This document shows, piece after piece, positions 45,242 to 54,513 of a DNA stretch of 64,000 nucleotides. How positions within the stretch are numbered: position 1 is the stretch's first letter; each line of letters starts with the position of its first letter. A model generated the notes under the pieces. The model was not told the origin of the DNA and ran no database searches. It worked only from the letters and a program-made list of their open reading frames with translations. The DNA is from CAIVAT01 sp964473485 (GTDB lineage Bacteria > Bacteroidota > Bacteroidia > Bacteroidales > FEN-979), in assembly GCA_964473485.1 (NCBI GenBank), contig CAYYPH010000023.1:1-64000 (forward strand). The letters run 5' to 3'. The translations under genes were made by a program, and so were the position numbers.

Positions 45242-47563
45242 TTACTTTTTCTTTTTTGTTTTTGACTTTGTAGGCTCCGAACCGGCGATGATCTCCCGGC
45301 ATTCTTCGACCGTAAGATCCTTCGGGTTCTTTCCTTTCGGGATTTTGTAATTCTCCTTGTTGAAGGTGATGTAAGCGCCGTACCTGCCGTTCAAGACCCT
45401 GATTACATCTTTTTCCACCTTGAATTCGTGCAGGATCTTCTGCTGGTCCAGTTCGCGCTTGGCTTTTATGATCCCGATGGCCCTTTCCTGCGTCACTGTA
45501 AGTGGATCGTCGTCCTTGCCAAGCGAGTAAAAGGCAGCATTGTGTTTTACATAAGGACCGAAGCGCCCGGTGGCAACGATGATCTCCGCATTCTCGAAAT
45601 CACCGAGAGAGCGTGGAAGCCTGAAAAGTTCAAGGGCTTCGTCAAGGCTGATGGTATCGATGCTCTGTCCTTTTTTAAGGGCGGCGAACCGGGGTTTTTT
45701 CTCCCCGTCGGCATCTCCGATCTGTACCATGGGACCGTACCGGCCAATCTTTACAAAGACATTTTCTCCGGTGGCAGGATCGGTTCCGAGCAGCTTTTCG
45801 CCGCTCACCTTGCCGGATATCCCCAGGGTCTCTTCGATCTGTTTGTGGAACGGATCGTAAAAGTCGCGGATCATCTGGTTCCAGACCATTTTTCCTTCGG
45901 CTATCTCGTCGAATTCCTCCTCCACGCTGGCCGTGAAGTTGTAATCCATGATGTTTTCGAAATGCTGCAGCAGGAAAGCGTTCACTACCATGCCGATGTC
46001 GGTCGGGAAGAGTTTCGCCTTTTCATAGCCGATATTCTCCGTTTTTTCCTGCTCGCTGATCTCCCCTTTTTTCATGGTGATAAGCCGGTAGGCGCGGCTG
46101 GTTCCGGTCCGGTCTTCCTTTACCACATAACCTCTTTTCTGGATCGTCGAAATGGTGGGAGCATAGGTGGAGGGACGGCCGATGCCGAGTTCCTCCAGTT
46201 TCTTGACCAGCATCGCTTCGGTGTAACGGAAGGGCTGCTGGGTGAATTTCTGCTGGGCGGTCATTTCGGAAAGTTCGAGCGGGTCACCGGCCTGCATGGG
46301 TGGGAGAATTCCCTCTTCATCCTGCTGCTCTTCATCATCGGTCGACTCCATATAAACTTTCAGAAACCCGTCGAATTTAATGACCTCACCGCGGGCAATG
46401 AACTTTTCGGCAACGGTCGAGATCCCGATCGTCACGTTCGTTTTTTCCAGTTCGGCGTCGGCCATCTGCGAGGCGATGGTCCGTTTCCAGATGAGTTCGT
46501 AAAGCCGTTTGTGCGATTTGTCGCCTTCTATGGTCTTGTTGTTCAGGTAGGTGGGGCGGATGGCTTCGTGGGCTTCCTGGGCTCCCTTGCTTTTTGTCGA
46601 GAACTTCCTTGTCTTTACGTATTCGGCTCCGAAGGTGGCAGTGATCTCGTTGCGCGACATGGCAAGGGCCATATCCGACAGGTTCACCGAGTCGGTACGC
46701 ATGTAAGTGATCATTCCCGATTCGTAAAGCTCCTGGGCGATCCGCATGGTGTTTGCCACCGAAAAACTCAGTTTTCGCGAGGCCTCCTGCTGAAGGGTTG
46801 AAGTGGTGAAAGGTGGCGCCGGAGATTTTTTTGCAGGTTTGGTATCTACATCCTCGACCACATAAAGGGCCGGAATGCAGCTTTTCAGGAAAGTCATGGC
46901 TTCGTCGCGTGTTGAAAAACGACGGTTGAGCTCAGCTTTCACCGGACTGATCTTTTTTCCGTGCCTGACCATGAAATCGCCGGCGATCCGGAATGAGGAG
47001 ACCGACTGAAAATTCCTGATCTCCTCTTCCCGCTCCACGATGAGGCGGACCGCCACCGACTGAACGCGGCCGGCCGAAAGCGCAGGCTTGATCTTTTTCC
47101 AGAGCAGCGGAGAGAGTTCAAACCCCACCAGACGGTCGAGGACCCGCCTGGCCTGCTGGGCATCGACCAGGTGCTGGTCAATATCCCTCGGATTTTCAAT
47201 GGCTTCCTGGATGGCTGTTTTGGTAATCTCGTGAAATGCAATGCGCCTTGTTTTCTTCTTCTCAAGGTTCAGGGCCTCCACAAGGTGCCATGATATGGCC
47301 TCCCCCTCGCGGTCCTCGTCGGAAGCCAGCCAAACCCAGTCGGATTCCAGTGCGAGTTTTTTAAGCTCTGCAACAACCTTCTTTTTGTCGGGCGAGATCT
47401 CATATTTCGGTAGAAACCCCTTTTCAATGTCAACCCCCAGGCCTTTCTTCGAAAGATCGGCCACGTGTCCCATACAGGATCGAACGGTAAAATCTTTTCC
47501 CAGAAACCCTCCGATCGTCTTGGCTTTCGCCGGAGACTCAACGATTACTAAATTCTTTGCCAT
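45242..47563 (-). CDS. topA: DNA topoisomerase I
   Basis: This 773-residue type IA topoisomerase relaxes negative supercoils. It begins with the Toprim domain (VIVESPAKAKTI), carries the catalytic Tyr region SGMITYMRTDS near 300, and ends in two or three repeats (GRFGPYVKHN, GRYGAYITFN) with no zinc-finger cysteines. The ATG at 47563 matches the family start; an upstream in-frame TTG adds 15 unlikely residues. The end is a Lys-rich tail (KSKTKKKK). The arginase-fold gene follows immediately. Confidence 0.96.
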   Translation of the reverse strand: MAKNLVIVESPAKAKTIGGFLGKDFTVRSCMGHVADLSKKGLGVDIEKGFLPKYEISPDKKKVVAELKKLALESDWVWLASDEDREGEAISWHLVEALNLEKKKTRRIAFHEITKTAIQEAIENPRDIDQHLVDAQQARRVLDRLVGFELSPLLWKKIKPALSAGRVQSVAVRLIVEREEEIRNFQSVSSFRIAGDFMVRHGKKISPVKAELNRRFSTRDEAMTFLKSCIPALYVVEDVDTKPAKKSPAPPFTTSTLQQEASRKLSFSVANTMRIAQELYESGMITYMRTDSVNLSDMALAMSRNEITATFGAEYVKTRKFSTKSKGAQEAHEAIRPTYLNNKTIEGDKSHKRLYELIWKRTIASQMADAELEKTNVTIGISTVAEKFIARGEVIKFDGFLKVYMESTDDEEQQDEEGILPPMQAGDPLELSEMTAQQKFTQQPFRYTEAMLVKKLEELGIGRPSTYAPTISTIQKRGYVVKEDRTGTSRAYRLITMKKGEISEQEKTENIGYEKAKLFPTDIGMVVNAFLLQHFENIMDYNFTASVEEEFDEIAEGKMVWNQMIRDFYDPFHKQIEETLGISGKVSGEKLLGTDPATGENVFVKIGRYGPMVQIGDADGEKKPRFAALKKGQSIDTISLDEALELFRLPRSLGDFENAEIIVATGRFGPYVKHNAAFYSLGKDDDPLTVTQERAIGIIKAKRELDQQKILHEFKVEKDVIRVLNGRYGAYITFNKENYKIPKGKNPKDLTVEECREIIAGSEPTKSKTKKKK

Positions 47564-47596
47564 CTGGATGCCGTTTAATAAGTTCGAAATCCGGTG

Positions 47597-47604
47597 CAAA
47601 AGTA
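47597..47604 (-). promoter_or_regulatory. -7 element for topA
   Basis: On the minus strand this reads TACTTTTG followed by C, 33 bases upstream of the topA ATG. No -33 TTG at normal spacing is seen. Confidence 0.45.
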
Positions 47605-47623
47605 GCACAATAAACTTAATCCG

Positions 47624-47631
47624 TACCTTTG
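47624..47631 (+). promoter_or_regulatory. -7 element for miaB
   Basis: TACCTTTG on the plus strand lies 51 bases upstream of the miaB GTG, back to back with the topA element. The two genes are divergent. Confidence 0.45.
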
Positions 47632-47682
47632 TACCGATTTTTTATGGTTAATCGTGGTTGATCGAAAAAGTGAAGACAATTC

Positions 47683-49020
47683 GTGAAAAAAAATAAAAAC
47701 ATATATATTGAGACCTACGGTTGTCAGATGAATTTCTCTGACAGTGAGATCGTTGCATCGATATTGAAAGAAGACGGGTACGACTTTACCGACAGTGAGA
47801 AAACGGCCGACATCGTATTGGTGAACACCTGCTCCATACGCGAAAATGCCGAGGACCGGGTGCGCAAACGATTGCAGTATTTCAGGTCGCTGCGCAGAAA
47901 AAAGCCGGGACTGATGATCGGATTGCTGGGCTGCATGGCCGAGCGGACCAAAACCGCCCTGATGGAGGAGGAGCAATTGCTCGACCTCATCGCGGGCCCC
48001 GATTCCTACCGGCACCTTCCGGGCCTGCTGGAGCAGGTCGGCACCGGGCAACGGGCCATCAACATCATACTTTCGGCCGATGAGACCTATGCCGACATAA
48101 CGCCGGTTCGGTACGACTCAAACGGGGTATCGGCCTTCATCTCGATCATGCGGGGATGTGAGAACTACTGCTCATACTGCGTGGTACCGTCGACCCGCGG
48201 ACTGGAGCGAAGCCGCGACGCCGGCTCGATCGTCAGGGAGACGGCCGCCCTTGCCGGTCAGGGTTTCCGCGAGGTCACCCTGTTAGGTCAAAATGTCAAC
48301 TCCTACCAATGGATCCGCGAGGATGGCGGGCCAGTTAGTTTTGCAGGGTTGTTAGCCATGGTAGCCGAAGTAGATCCGATGGTCAGGGTCCGGTTCGCGA
48401 CCTCACATCCCAAGGATATTTCCGACGAGCTGCTGCACACCATCGCCCGTTACCCGAACATCTGCAAGTCGATTCACCTGCCGGTGCAGTCGGGCAGCAA
48501 CCGTATGCTCGACCTGATGAACCGCAAGTACACGTGCGAAGATTACATGGACCGGATCGAAGCCATCCGGAGGATCATTCCGGGCTGTACGGTATCGACC
48601 GACCTGATCGCCGGTTTTTGCAACGAAACGGAGGAGGATCATCGCGAGACCCTTTCGCTGATGGAGTGGGTGGGTTTCTCCTCGGCATTCATGTTTAAAT
48701 ACTCCGAACGCCCCAACACACTGGCGGCCGACACCATGCCCGACAACGTTCCCGACAGCGTCAAGGAGCGCCGGCTTACGGAGATCATACACCTGCAGAA
48801 CCGGCTCTCGCTGAAAAGCAACCGCGAGGATATCGGCAACGTGTTTGAGGTGCTGGTCGAAGGGACCTCGAAGCGATCGGCTGCGCATTACTTCGGCAGG
48901 ACTTCGCAGAACAAGGTGGTTGTTTTCCCGTCGGCCGGTGCCGTAAAGGGATCCTACGTCAGGGTAAAGATCGAGGAGGCCACCTCGGCCACATTACTCG
49001 GCACGGCCGTTGAATCATGA
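47683..49020 (+). CDS. miaB: tRNA-2-methylthio-N6-dimethylallyladenosine synthase MiaB
   Basis: This 445-residue radical-SAM methylthiotransferase modifies A37 of tRNAs reading UNN codons. Three N-terminal cysteines are seen in ETYGCQMN, VNTCSIRE and LLGCMAER; the radical-SAM cluster motif is GCENYCSYC (near 161); a TRAM domain closes the C-terminus. The start is GTG at 47683, as the preceding sequence has no better start. It is divergent from topA. Confidence 0.95.
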   Translation: MKKNKNIYIETYGCQMNFSDSEIVASILKEDGYDFTDSEKTADIVLVNTCSIRENAEDRVRKRLQYFRSLRRKKPGLMIGLLGCMAERTKTALMEEEQLLDLIAGPDSYRHLPGLLEQVGTGQRAINIILSADETYADITPVRYDSNGVSAFISIMRGCENYCSYCVVPSTRGLERSRDAGSIVRETAALAGQGFREVTLLGQNVNSYQWIREDGGPVSFAGLLAMVAEVDPMVRVRFATSHPKDISDELLHTIARYPNICKSIHLPVQSGSNRMLDLMNRKYTCEDYMDRIEAIRRIIPGCTVSTDLIAGFCNETEEDHRETLSLMEWVGFSSAFMFKYSERPNTLAADTMPDNVPDSVKERRLTEIIHLQNRLSLKSNREDIGNVFEVLVEGTSKRSAAHYFGRTSQNKVVVFPSAGAVKGSYVRVKIEEATSATLLGTAVES

Positions 49021-49053
49021 TCGCGTTTCATACGGCAATCAAAATAAAATCCT

Positions 49054-49061
49054 TACTTTTG
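49054..49061 (+). promoter_or_regulatory. -7 element for cysDN
   Basis: TACTTTTG followed by C matches TAnnTTTG, 73 bases upstream of the cysD ATG. No -33 TTG was found. Confidence 0.45.
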
Positions 49062-49133
49062 CACCGAAATTACTGATCGTCAAACATGGCCATCGCAATT
49101 GTCTTATCCCGTATTGCTGTATCCTGAAAACTG

Positions 49134-50036
49134 ATGAATTACCAGCTTACCCATCTCAAGGAACTCGAAGCCGAAGCGATCTATATCATCCGGGAGGTAG
49201 CCGCCCAGTTTGAAAAACCTGTTCTGCTCTTTTCGGGAGGCAAGGATTCGATCGTCCTTGTGCACCTTTCGCGCAAGGCTTTCTACCCGGCCCTGATCCC
49301 CTTTCCACTGCTCCATATCGACACCGGCCATAATTTTCCCGAAACGATTGTATTCAGGGACTGGCTTGTCAGGGAGGTGAAAGGACGCCTCATCGTCGGG
49401 TCGGTGCAGGAGTCGATCGACACCGGCCGGGTGGTGGAGGAAAAAGGCATTAACGCCAGCCGGAATGTTTTACAGACCGTTACCCTGCTCGACACCATCG
49501 AAAAGTACAAGTTCGATGCGGCCATCGGGGGGGCCCGGAGAGATGAAGAGAAAGCGCGGGCCAAGGAACGTATTTTCTCGCACCGCGATGAGTTCGGACA
49601 GTGGGATCCCCGGAACCAGCGCCCCGAACTGTGGAACATCTTCAACGGCAAGAAACACATGGGCGAGCATTTCAGGGTATTCCCAGTCAGCAACTGGACT
49701 GAGATGGACATCTGGCAGTACATCCACGCTGAAAATATCCCTTTGCCCGAAATCTATTTCACCCACGAACGCGATGTTTTTTACCGCGACGGGATCTGGC
49801 TGGCTGCCGCCCCGTTCATGCAGATGAAACCGACGGAGAAGGTGGAACACCGCAGGGTCAGGTGCCGCACGGTGGGAGATATTTCCTGTACGGGTCTCAC
49901 TTTGTCGACCGCCGATACCGTGGAGGAGATCATCCAGGAGATCGCCGCCACACGTGTTACCGAACGGGGCGGACGGTATGACGACAAGCGTTCGGAGGCC
50001 GCCATGGAAGACCGGAAAAAGGAGGGCTATTTCTGA
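49134..50036 (+). CDS. cysD: Sulfate adenylyltransferase subunit 2
   Basis: This 300-residue subunit makes adenosine phosphosulfate from ATP and sulfate. It has the PP-loop SGGKDS near residue 35 and the CysD motifs GGARRDEEKARAKER (about 139) and WTEMDIWQYI (about 188). It ends in the family tail with the Lys-rich DRKKEGYF. Its stop overlaps the cysN start (TGATG), so the pair is translated together as the heterodimer. Confidence 0.96.
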   Translation: MNYQLTHLKELEAEAIYIIREVAAQFEKPVLLFSGGKDSIVLVHLSRKAFYPALIPFPLLHIDTGHNFPETIVFRDWLVREVKGRLIVGSVQESIDTGRVVEEKGINASRNVLQTVTLLDTIEKYKFDAAIGGARRDEEKARAKERIFSHRDEFGQWDPRNQRPELWNIFNGKKHMGEHFRVFPVSNWTEMDIWQYIHAENIPLPEIYFTHERDVFYRDGIWLAAAPFMQMKPTEKVEHRRVRCRTVGDISCTGLTLSTADTVEEIIQEIAATRVTERGGRYDDKRSEAAMEDRKKEGYF

Positions 50037-51313
50037 TGGAACAGTTCTCAAACAAAGCTTACCTGAACATGGAACTCCTGCGGTTCACCACCGCGGGAAG
50101 CGTGGATGACGGCAAAAGCACCCTGATCGGGCGGCTCTTGTACGACAGCAAGTCGATATTCGAAGACCAGCTCGATGCGGTAAGGCGGGCAAGCCTCCAG
50201 AAAGGAGGTGACTTTCTTAACCTTGCGCTGCTTACCGATGGGTTGCGGGCCGAACGTGAGCAGGGGATCACCATTGATGTGGCCTATCGCTACTTTGCCA
50301 CCCCGAAACGCAAATTCATCATTGCCGATACACCGGGCCATATTCAGTACACCCGCAACATGGTTACCGGCGCTTCCACCGCCAATGCCGCCATCATCCT
50401 CATCGATGCACGCAACGGGGTCACCGAACAAACCCACCGGCATACCTTTATCGCCGGCCTGCTGGGCATTCCGCACATCGTGGTATGCATCAACAAGATG
50501 GACCTGGTTGATTACCAGGAGGAGGCCTTCGGGAAGATCAGCGGAGATTTCAGGCAATTCGCCGCAATGGTGTTCCCCGGCAACGACATCCGTTTCATCC
50601 CGATCAGCGCACTGAACGGCGACAACGTGGTGGAAACCTCAGCAAACATGCCCTGGTACGACGGAGGTACCCTTTTGCAGACCCTGGAGACCATTCCCAT
50701 CAGCCAGGACCATGACTTCAAACACCCCCGATTTCCGGTTCAGTATATCGTACGGCCCGAATCAGATGAGTTTCACGACTACCGCGGCTATGCAGGCAGG
50801 GTTTCGGGAGGGATTTTCCGCCCCGGCGACCGGGTGATGGCCCTGCCTTCGCGCCTGACGACCACGGTGAAATCGATCGATACCCTGTCGGGCCCTCTAG
50901 ACGAAGCTTTTCCTCCGATGTCGGTAACCCTCTCGTTGCAGGATGACATCGACATCAGCCGGGGTGACCTGATCGTCGGGGCGGATGACATTCCCCCTGA
51001 AAGCAACGATATCGACGTGATGATCTGCTGGATGAACCCTAAGCCCATGCAGGTAAGGAACCGGTATGCCGTTAAACACAATACACGTGACGTGAAGTGC
51101 ATCGTCCAGGAGGTGTCGTATGTGCTCAATATCAGTACCCTCGAACAGATAACAGGGTGCAGTGAGATCAGAATGAATGAAATTGCCCGGATCCGGATAC
51201 GCACCACCAAACCCCTGTTCTACGATCCCTACACGGTCAACCGGATCACCGGAAGCCTGATCCTGATCGATGAAGCCACCAATGAAACCGTGGCAGCCGG
51301 CATGATCCTCTGA
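50036..51313 (+). CDS. cysN: Sulfate adenylyltransferase subunit 1 (GTPase)
   Basis: This 425-residue GTPase drives sulfate activation by CysD. G1 is GSVDDGKST, G3 DTPGHIQYTRN, G4 NKMDLVD, followed by two beta-barrel domains as in elongation-factor-type GTPases. There is no fused APS kinase (CysC) domain, and no cysC, cysH or sulfite reductase gene is in the window. Confidence 0.96.
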   Translation: MEQFSNKAYLNMELLRFTTAGSVDDGKSTLIGRLLYDSKSIFEDQLDAVRRASLQKGGDFLNLALLTDGLRAEREQGITIDVAYRYFATPKRKFIIADTPGHIQYTRNMVTGASTANAAIILIDARNGVTEQTHRHTFIAGLLGIPHIVVCINKMDLVDYQEEAFGKISGDFRQFAAMVFPGNDIRFIPISALNGDNVVETSANMPWYDGGTLLQTLETIPISQDHDFKHPRFPVQYIVRPESDEFHDYRGYAGRVSGGIFRPGDRVMALPSRLTTTVKSIDTLSGPLDEAFPPMSVTLSLQDDIDISRGDLIVGADDIPPESNDIDVMICWMNPKPMQVRNRYAVKHNTRDVKCIVQEVSYVLNISTLEQITGCSEIRMNEIARIRIRTTKPLFYDPYTVNRITGSLILIDEATNETVAAGMIL

Positions 51314-51400
51314 TCCCGTATTACGGTCTTTTCTTAACAATAAAAGGTTGATAATTCAGTTAATGTAATGATCTGAAAACGTAACCCCAATTTCCAGTAC

Positions 51401-53734
51401 ATGAAAATCATTCGATACCTTTTGCCTGTTGCCCTGTTTCTTGGTCTCCTCCCCGGCCTTGCCGCCCAGCAGGTACCCATTGGTCAATGGCGTGATGAGT
51501 TGCCTTACACCTACTTTAACTCGGTGACCGATGCCGGCACGCGGGTGTACGGATCAACCCCGTATGCGGTGGTGCGTTTCGACAAGGAGGACAACAGCAT
51601 CACCCGGATCACCAAGATTTCAGGCCTTTCCGACATCGGGATCAGCTGCATCAACTACAACCGGGAATACCAGACCCTCGTGATTGCCTATTCCAACGCC
51701 AACATCGACCTGATCAAGAACAACACCATCATCAATATTTCCGATATCAAGCGGAAGCAGATCCTCGGCAACAAGACCATCAACAGCATCTATTTCAACG
51801 GCAAGGACGCATATCTATCGTGCGGTTTCGGCATCGTGGTGCTCGATATCGCGAAAGAGGAGATCCGCGACACTTATTACATCGGCAATAACGGAGGGCA
51901 GGTCAACGTTCTGGCAATGACCATGGATGACAGCGATTCCATCTTTGCTGCCACCGAGAAGGGAATTTACAAGGCGTGGGGAAAAGATCCCAACCTGGCC
52001 AATTTCCAGGTGTGGAAACGCGACACGGGTATCGACACCGCCTCTTCCTACAACACCATCACCTCATTTGCCGGCAAGATCTTTACCAACAAGCAGAAAA
52101 AATCGGCAGGCACGGATACCATTTACCGTTATGAGAACCATGCGTGGGTCCCCCAGGCGATGACCTATTACAACCCGGTCATGCATCTGCAGTCGAACGA
52201 CAAGTACCTGGTGGTTTCGTACAATTATTTCGTGGTGGCGCTGGATGCGGGTCTGCAGGTTTACACCTACATCTGGGGCTATGACCCCGGGGCGCCTTTC
52301 CCGCAGGATGCCATTCCCGACCAGGACGGGCTTATCTGGGTGGCTGATTTGTACTCAGGACTTATCTATTATGACAAACAGAACAATTATTACAGGCACC
52401 TCAACCTGGGCGGGCCCCTTTCGGCTCTCGCCTTCAGCATGACCTCCTCGGGCAACGATATTTACATTGCCCCCGGGGGGCGCGACGCCTCCTACATCCC
52501 GATCTATAATCCTGCGCAGATCTATCATTTCGATAATACCAACTGGCACAACATTGCCGGTTACAACAGCCCTTACATGGATTCGGCCTACGCCATCGTT
52601 GCGCTGGCGGTCGACCCGTTCAACCCGAAACACATGTTTGCCGCCTCTTTCGGAAGAGGCCTCATCGAACTGGTAAACGATTCGGCGGTGATGATCTACA
52701 ATGAAAGCAACAGCACGCTGAAGCATCATTCGAGCTCCAATACCAAAGATGTCAGGGTCGGCGGCGTGGCTTTCGATGCTTCCGGTAATGTGTGGGCGGT
52801 CTCATCGCACAACAATACCTGCCTTGCAATGAAAAAGGGGAGCCAGTGGTACGGTTTCACCATCCCGCAGGTCAATGAGAACGACCTTGGCACGCTGATG
52901 ATCAACAAACACGGGCAGAAATGGATCCAGATGCGCTATGGCAACATGAATCCCAACTCGATACTGGTTTTCACCGATAACGGCACCCCGGAGAACACCG
53001 GCGACGACCAGGCACGGCTCCTGAACTCCACCGTGGGCAACGGAAATATCCCGGGAAACTACGTGAATGCCATGACCGAGGACCTGAAGGGTGAGATATG
53101 GGTTGGCACTGAAAAGGGAGTGGCCGTGTTTTACACTCCCGAGAATATCTTCACCGGTCAGAATTTCGATGCCCAGCGTATCCTGGTCACCCAGGGAGGG
53201 TATGTGCAATACCTGCTCGAAAACGAGACCGTGACCGCCATTGCCGTCGACGGGGCGAACCGCAAGTGGATCGGCACCGACCGCGGCGGCGTCTTCCTCT
53301 TCTCGGAGGACGGCACCAAGCAGATCTACCATTTCACGGCCGAAAACAGTCCGCTGCTCTCCGACCGTATTGTTTGCCTGACGATCAACAGCGACGGGGA
53401 GGTGTTTTTCGGTACCGACAAGGGAGTGGTCTCCTTCAGGTCGTCGGCAACCCCTGGCGGCGATACCAACGAAAATGTTTATGCTTTCCCGAACCCGGTG
53501 AAAGAGGGTTACGAGGGATATATTGCCATCCGGGGCCTGGTGGCCAATGCCCAGGTGAAGATCACCGATGTGAACGGCGTGCTGGTTTATTCCACGATCG
53601 CCGAAGGCGGACAGGCCGTGTGGAACGGCAAGAACTTCGATGGCCGTAAGGCACAGACGGGGGTTTACCTCGTGTTTGCCTCTAAAGACGACGGCACCGA
53701 AAAGGTTGTAACCAAAATCCTCATCGTGAACTGA
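51401..53734 (+). CDS. porZ: PorZ-like type IX secretion accessory protein
   Basis: This 777-residue protein has a signal peptide (about 1-22, ending LAAQQ), two beta-propeller domains built of two-component-regulator propeller repeats (for example FGIVVLDIAKEE, IWVGTEKGVAVF), and a C-terminal T9SS-type domain (VYAFPNPVKEGYEGY, TGVYLVFA). Length and architecture match PorZ of P. gingivalis, which sits on the cell surface with the PorU sortase and supports attachment of cargo to anionic lipopolysaccharide. Its stop overlaps the recO start, TGATG. Assignment is by architecture and neighbours, not by search. Confidence 0.82.
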   Translation: MKIIRYLLPVALFLGLLPGLAAQQVPIGQWRDELPYTYFNSVTDAGTRVYGSTPYAVVRFDKEDNSITRITKISGLSDIGISCINYNREYQTLVIAYSNANIDLIKNNTIINISDIKRKQILGNKTINSIYFNGKDAYLSCGFGIVVLDIAKEEIRDTYYIGNNGGQVNVLAMTMDDSDSIFAATEKGIYKAWGKDPNLANFQVWKRDTGIDTASSYNTITSFAGKIFTNKQKKSAGTDTIYRYENHAWVPQAMTYYNPVMHLQSNDKYLVVSYNYFVVALDAGLQVYTYIWGYDPGAPFPQDAIPDQDGLIWVADLYSGLIYYDKQNNYYRHLNLGGPLSALAFSMTSSGNDIYIAPGGRDASYIPIYNPAQIYHFDNTNWHNIAGYNSPYMDSAYAIVALAVDPFNPKHMFAASFGRGLIELVNDSAVMIYNESNSTLKHHSSSNTKDVRVGGVAFDASGNVWAVSSHNNTCLAMKKGSQWYGFTIPQVNENDLGTLMINKHGQKWIQMRYGNMNPNSILVFTDNGTPENTGDDQARLLNSTVGNGNIPGNYVNAMTEDLKGEIWVGTEKGVAVFYTPENIFTGQNFDAQRILVTQGGYVQYLLENETVTAIAVDGANRKWIGTDRGGVFLFSEDGTKQIYHFTAENSPLLSDRIVCLTINSDGEVFFGTDKGVVSFRSSATPGGDTNENVYAFPNPVKEGYEGYIAIRGLVANAQVKITDVNGVLVYSTIAEGGQAVWNGKNFDGRKAQTGVYLVFASKDDGTEKVVTKILIVN

Positions 53735-54486
53735 TGCTTCACAACACCAGGGGAATCGTCTTTCATTCGGTCAGATATGCCGAATCGAGCCTGGTGGTAA
53801 AGATCTATACCAGCGCCTTCGGGCTTCAGTCGTATCTTGTCAGGGGGGTGCACCGCCGCGGTTCGAAGTTCAGGCCCGCGCTGCTGCAGCCCATGACCCT
53901 CCTCGATATGGTGGTTTATCACAAAGAGCGTCATTCGCTGCAGTCGGTCAAAGAGATGCGCATTGCGCTGCCGTACAGGAACATTCCGTTCAACATCCTG
54001 AAGGGTTCCGTTTCGGTGTTTGTGAACGAACTTCTGTACACTGCCATTCGTGAAGAGGAACCTCATCCCGCCCTGTTCGACTTTATCTGGAACTCCATGG
54101 CTGCCCTTGACGATACCGATGAGTCTGTTGCCATGTTCCCCCTGCAGTTCATGACCCGCCTGATGCATTACACCGGTTGCTTTCCGCAGTGCAACCATTC
54201 GGCACAGACCCCCTTTTTCGACCTGCGTGAAGGTTGTTACCAGGCCACCGTCCCGGCCCATCCGCAGTACCTCCGCAACGAGGAGAGTGAATGGCTTTCG
54301 CGGTTACTGGCCCTTGCCCGGGATGAATCCGGACCGATACTTCCGCGATCGGGTGAAGGAACGGTGCCTCTGAATGCCATGCAGCGGTCGCACCTGCTCG
54401 GGATCCTGATGATCTATTACCGGCTTCACCTGCCATGGTTCAGGGAACTGCAATCACACCACGTCCTGCGCGACGTGTTGTCGTAA
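53734..54486 (+). CDS. recO: DNA repair protein RecO
   Basis: This 250-residue protein has the N-terminal OB-fold of RecO (TRGIVFHSVRYAESSLVVKI, YLVRGVHRRGSKFRPALLQP) and a helical C-terminal domain. RecO loads RecA with RecR. The start codon overlaps the porZ stop. The zinc site of some RecO proteins appears incomplete: CFPQC and a later GCY are seen, without a clear fourth cysteine. Confidence 0.93.
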   Translation: MLHNTRGIVFHSVRYAESSLVVKIYTSAFGLQSYLVRGVHRRGSKFRPALLQPMTLLDMVVYHKERHSLQSVKEMRIALPYRNIPFNILKGSVSVFVNELLYTAIREEEPHPALFDFIWNSMAALDDTDESVAMFPLQFMTRLMHYTGCFPQCNHSAQTPFFDLREGCYQATVPAHPQYLRNEESEWLSRLLALARDESGPILPRSGEGTVPLNAMQRSHLLGILMIYYRLHLPWFRELQSHHVLRDVLS

Positions 54487-54491
54487 ATACC

Positions 54492-54499
54492 TATCTTTG
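54492..54499 (+). promoter_or_regulatory. -7 element for lysS
   Basis: TATCTTTG followed by C ends 14 bases before the lysS ATG at 54514, giving a very short leader. The recO stop is only five bases upstream, so lysS can be read both from this promoter and from the porZ operon. Confidence 0.5.
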
Positions 54500-54513
54500 C
54501 AAAAAATTTGCAG

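Noticed and set aside
44369..45265. 298-residue plus-strand open frame opposite the arginase-fold gene
   Set aside because: It is antisense to a gene with a clear ureohydrolase-like fold and lacks any recognisable motif.
45428..46801. Long plus-strand open frame opposite topA
   Set aside because: It is the antisense shadow of topA; the sequence has no recognisable domain and arises from codon bias.
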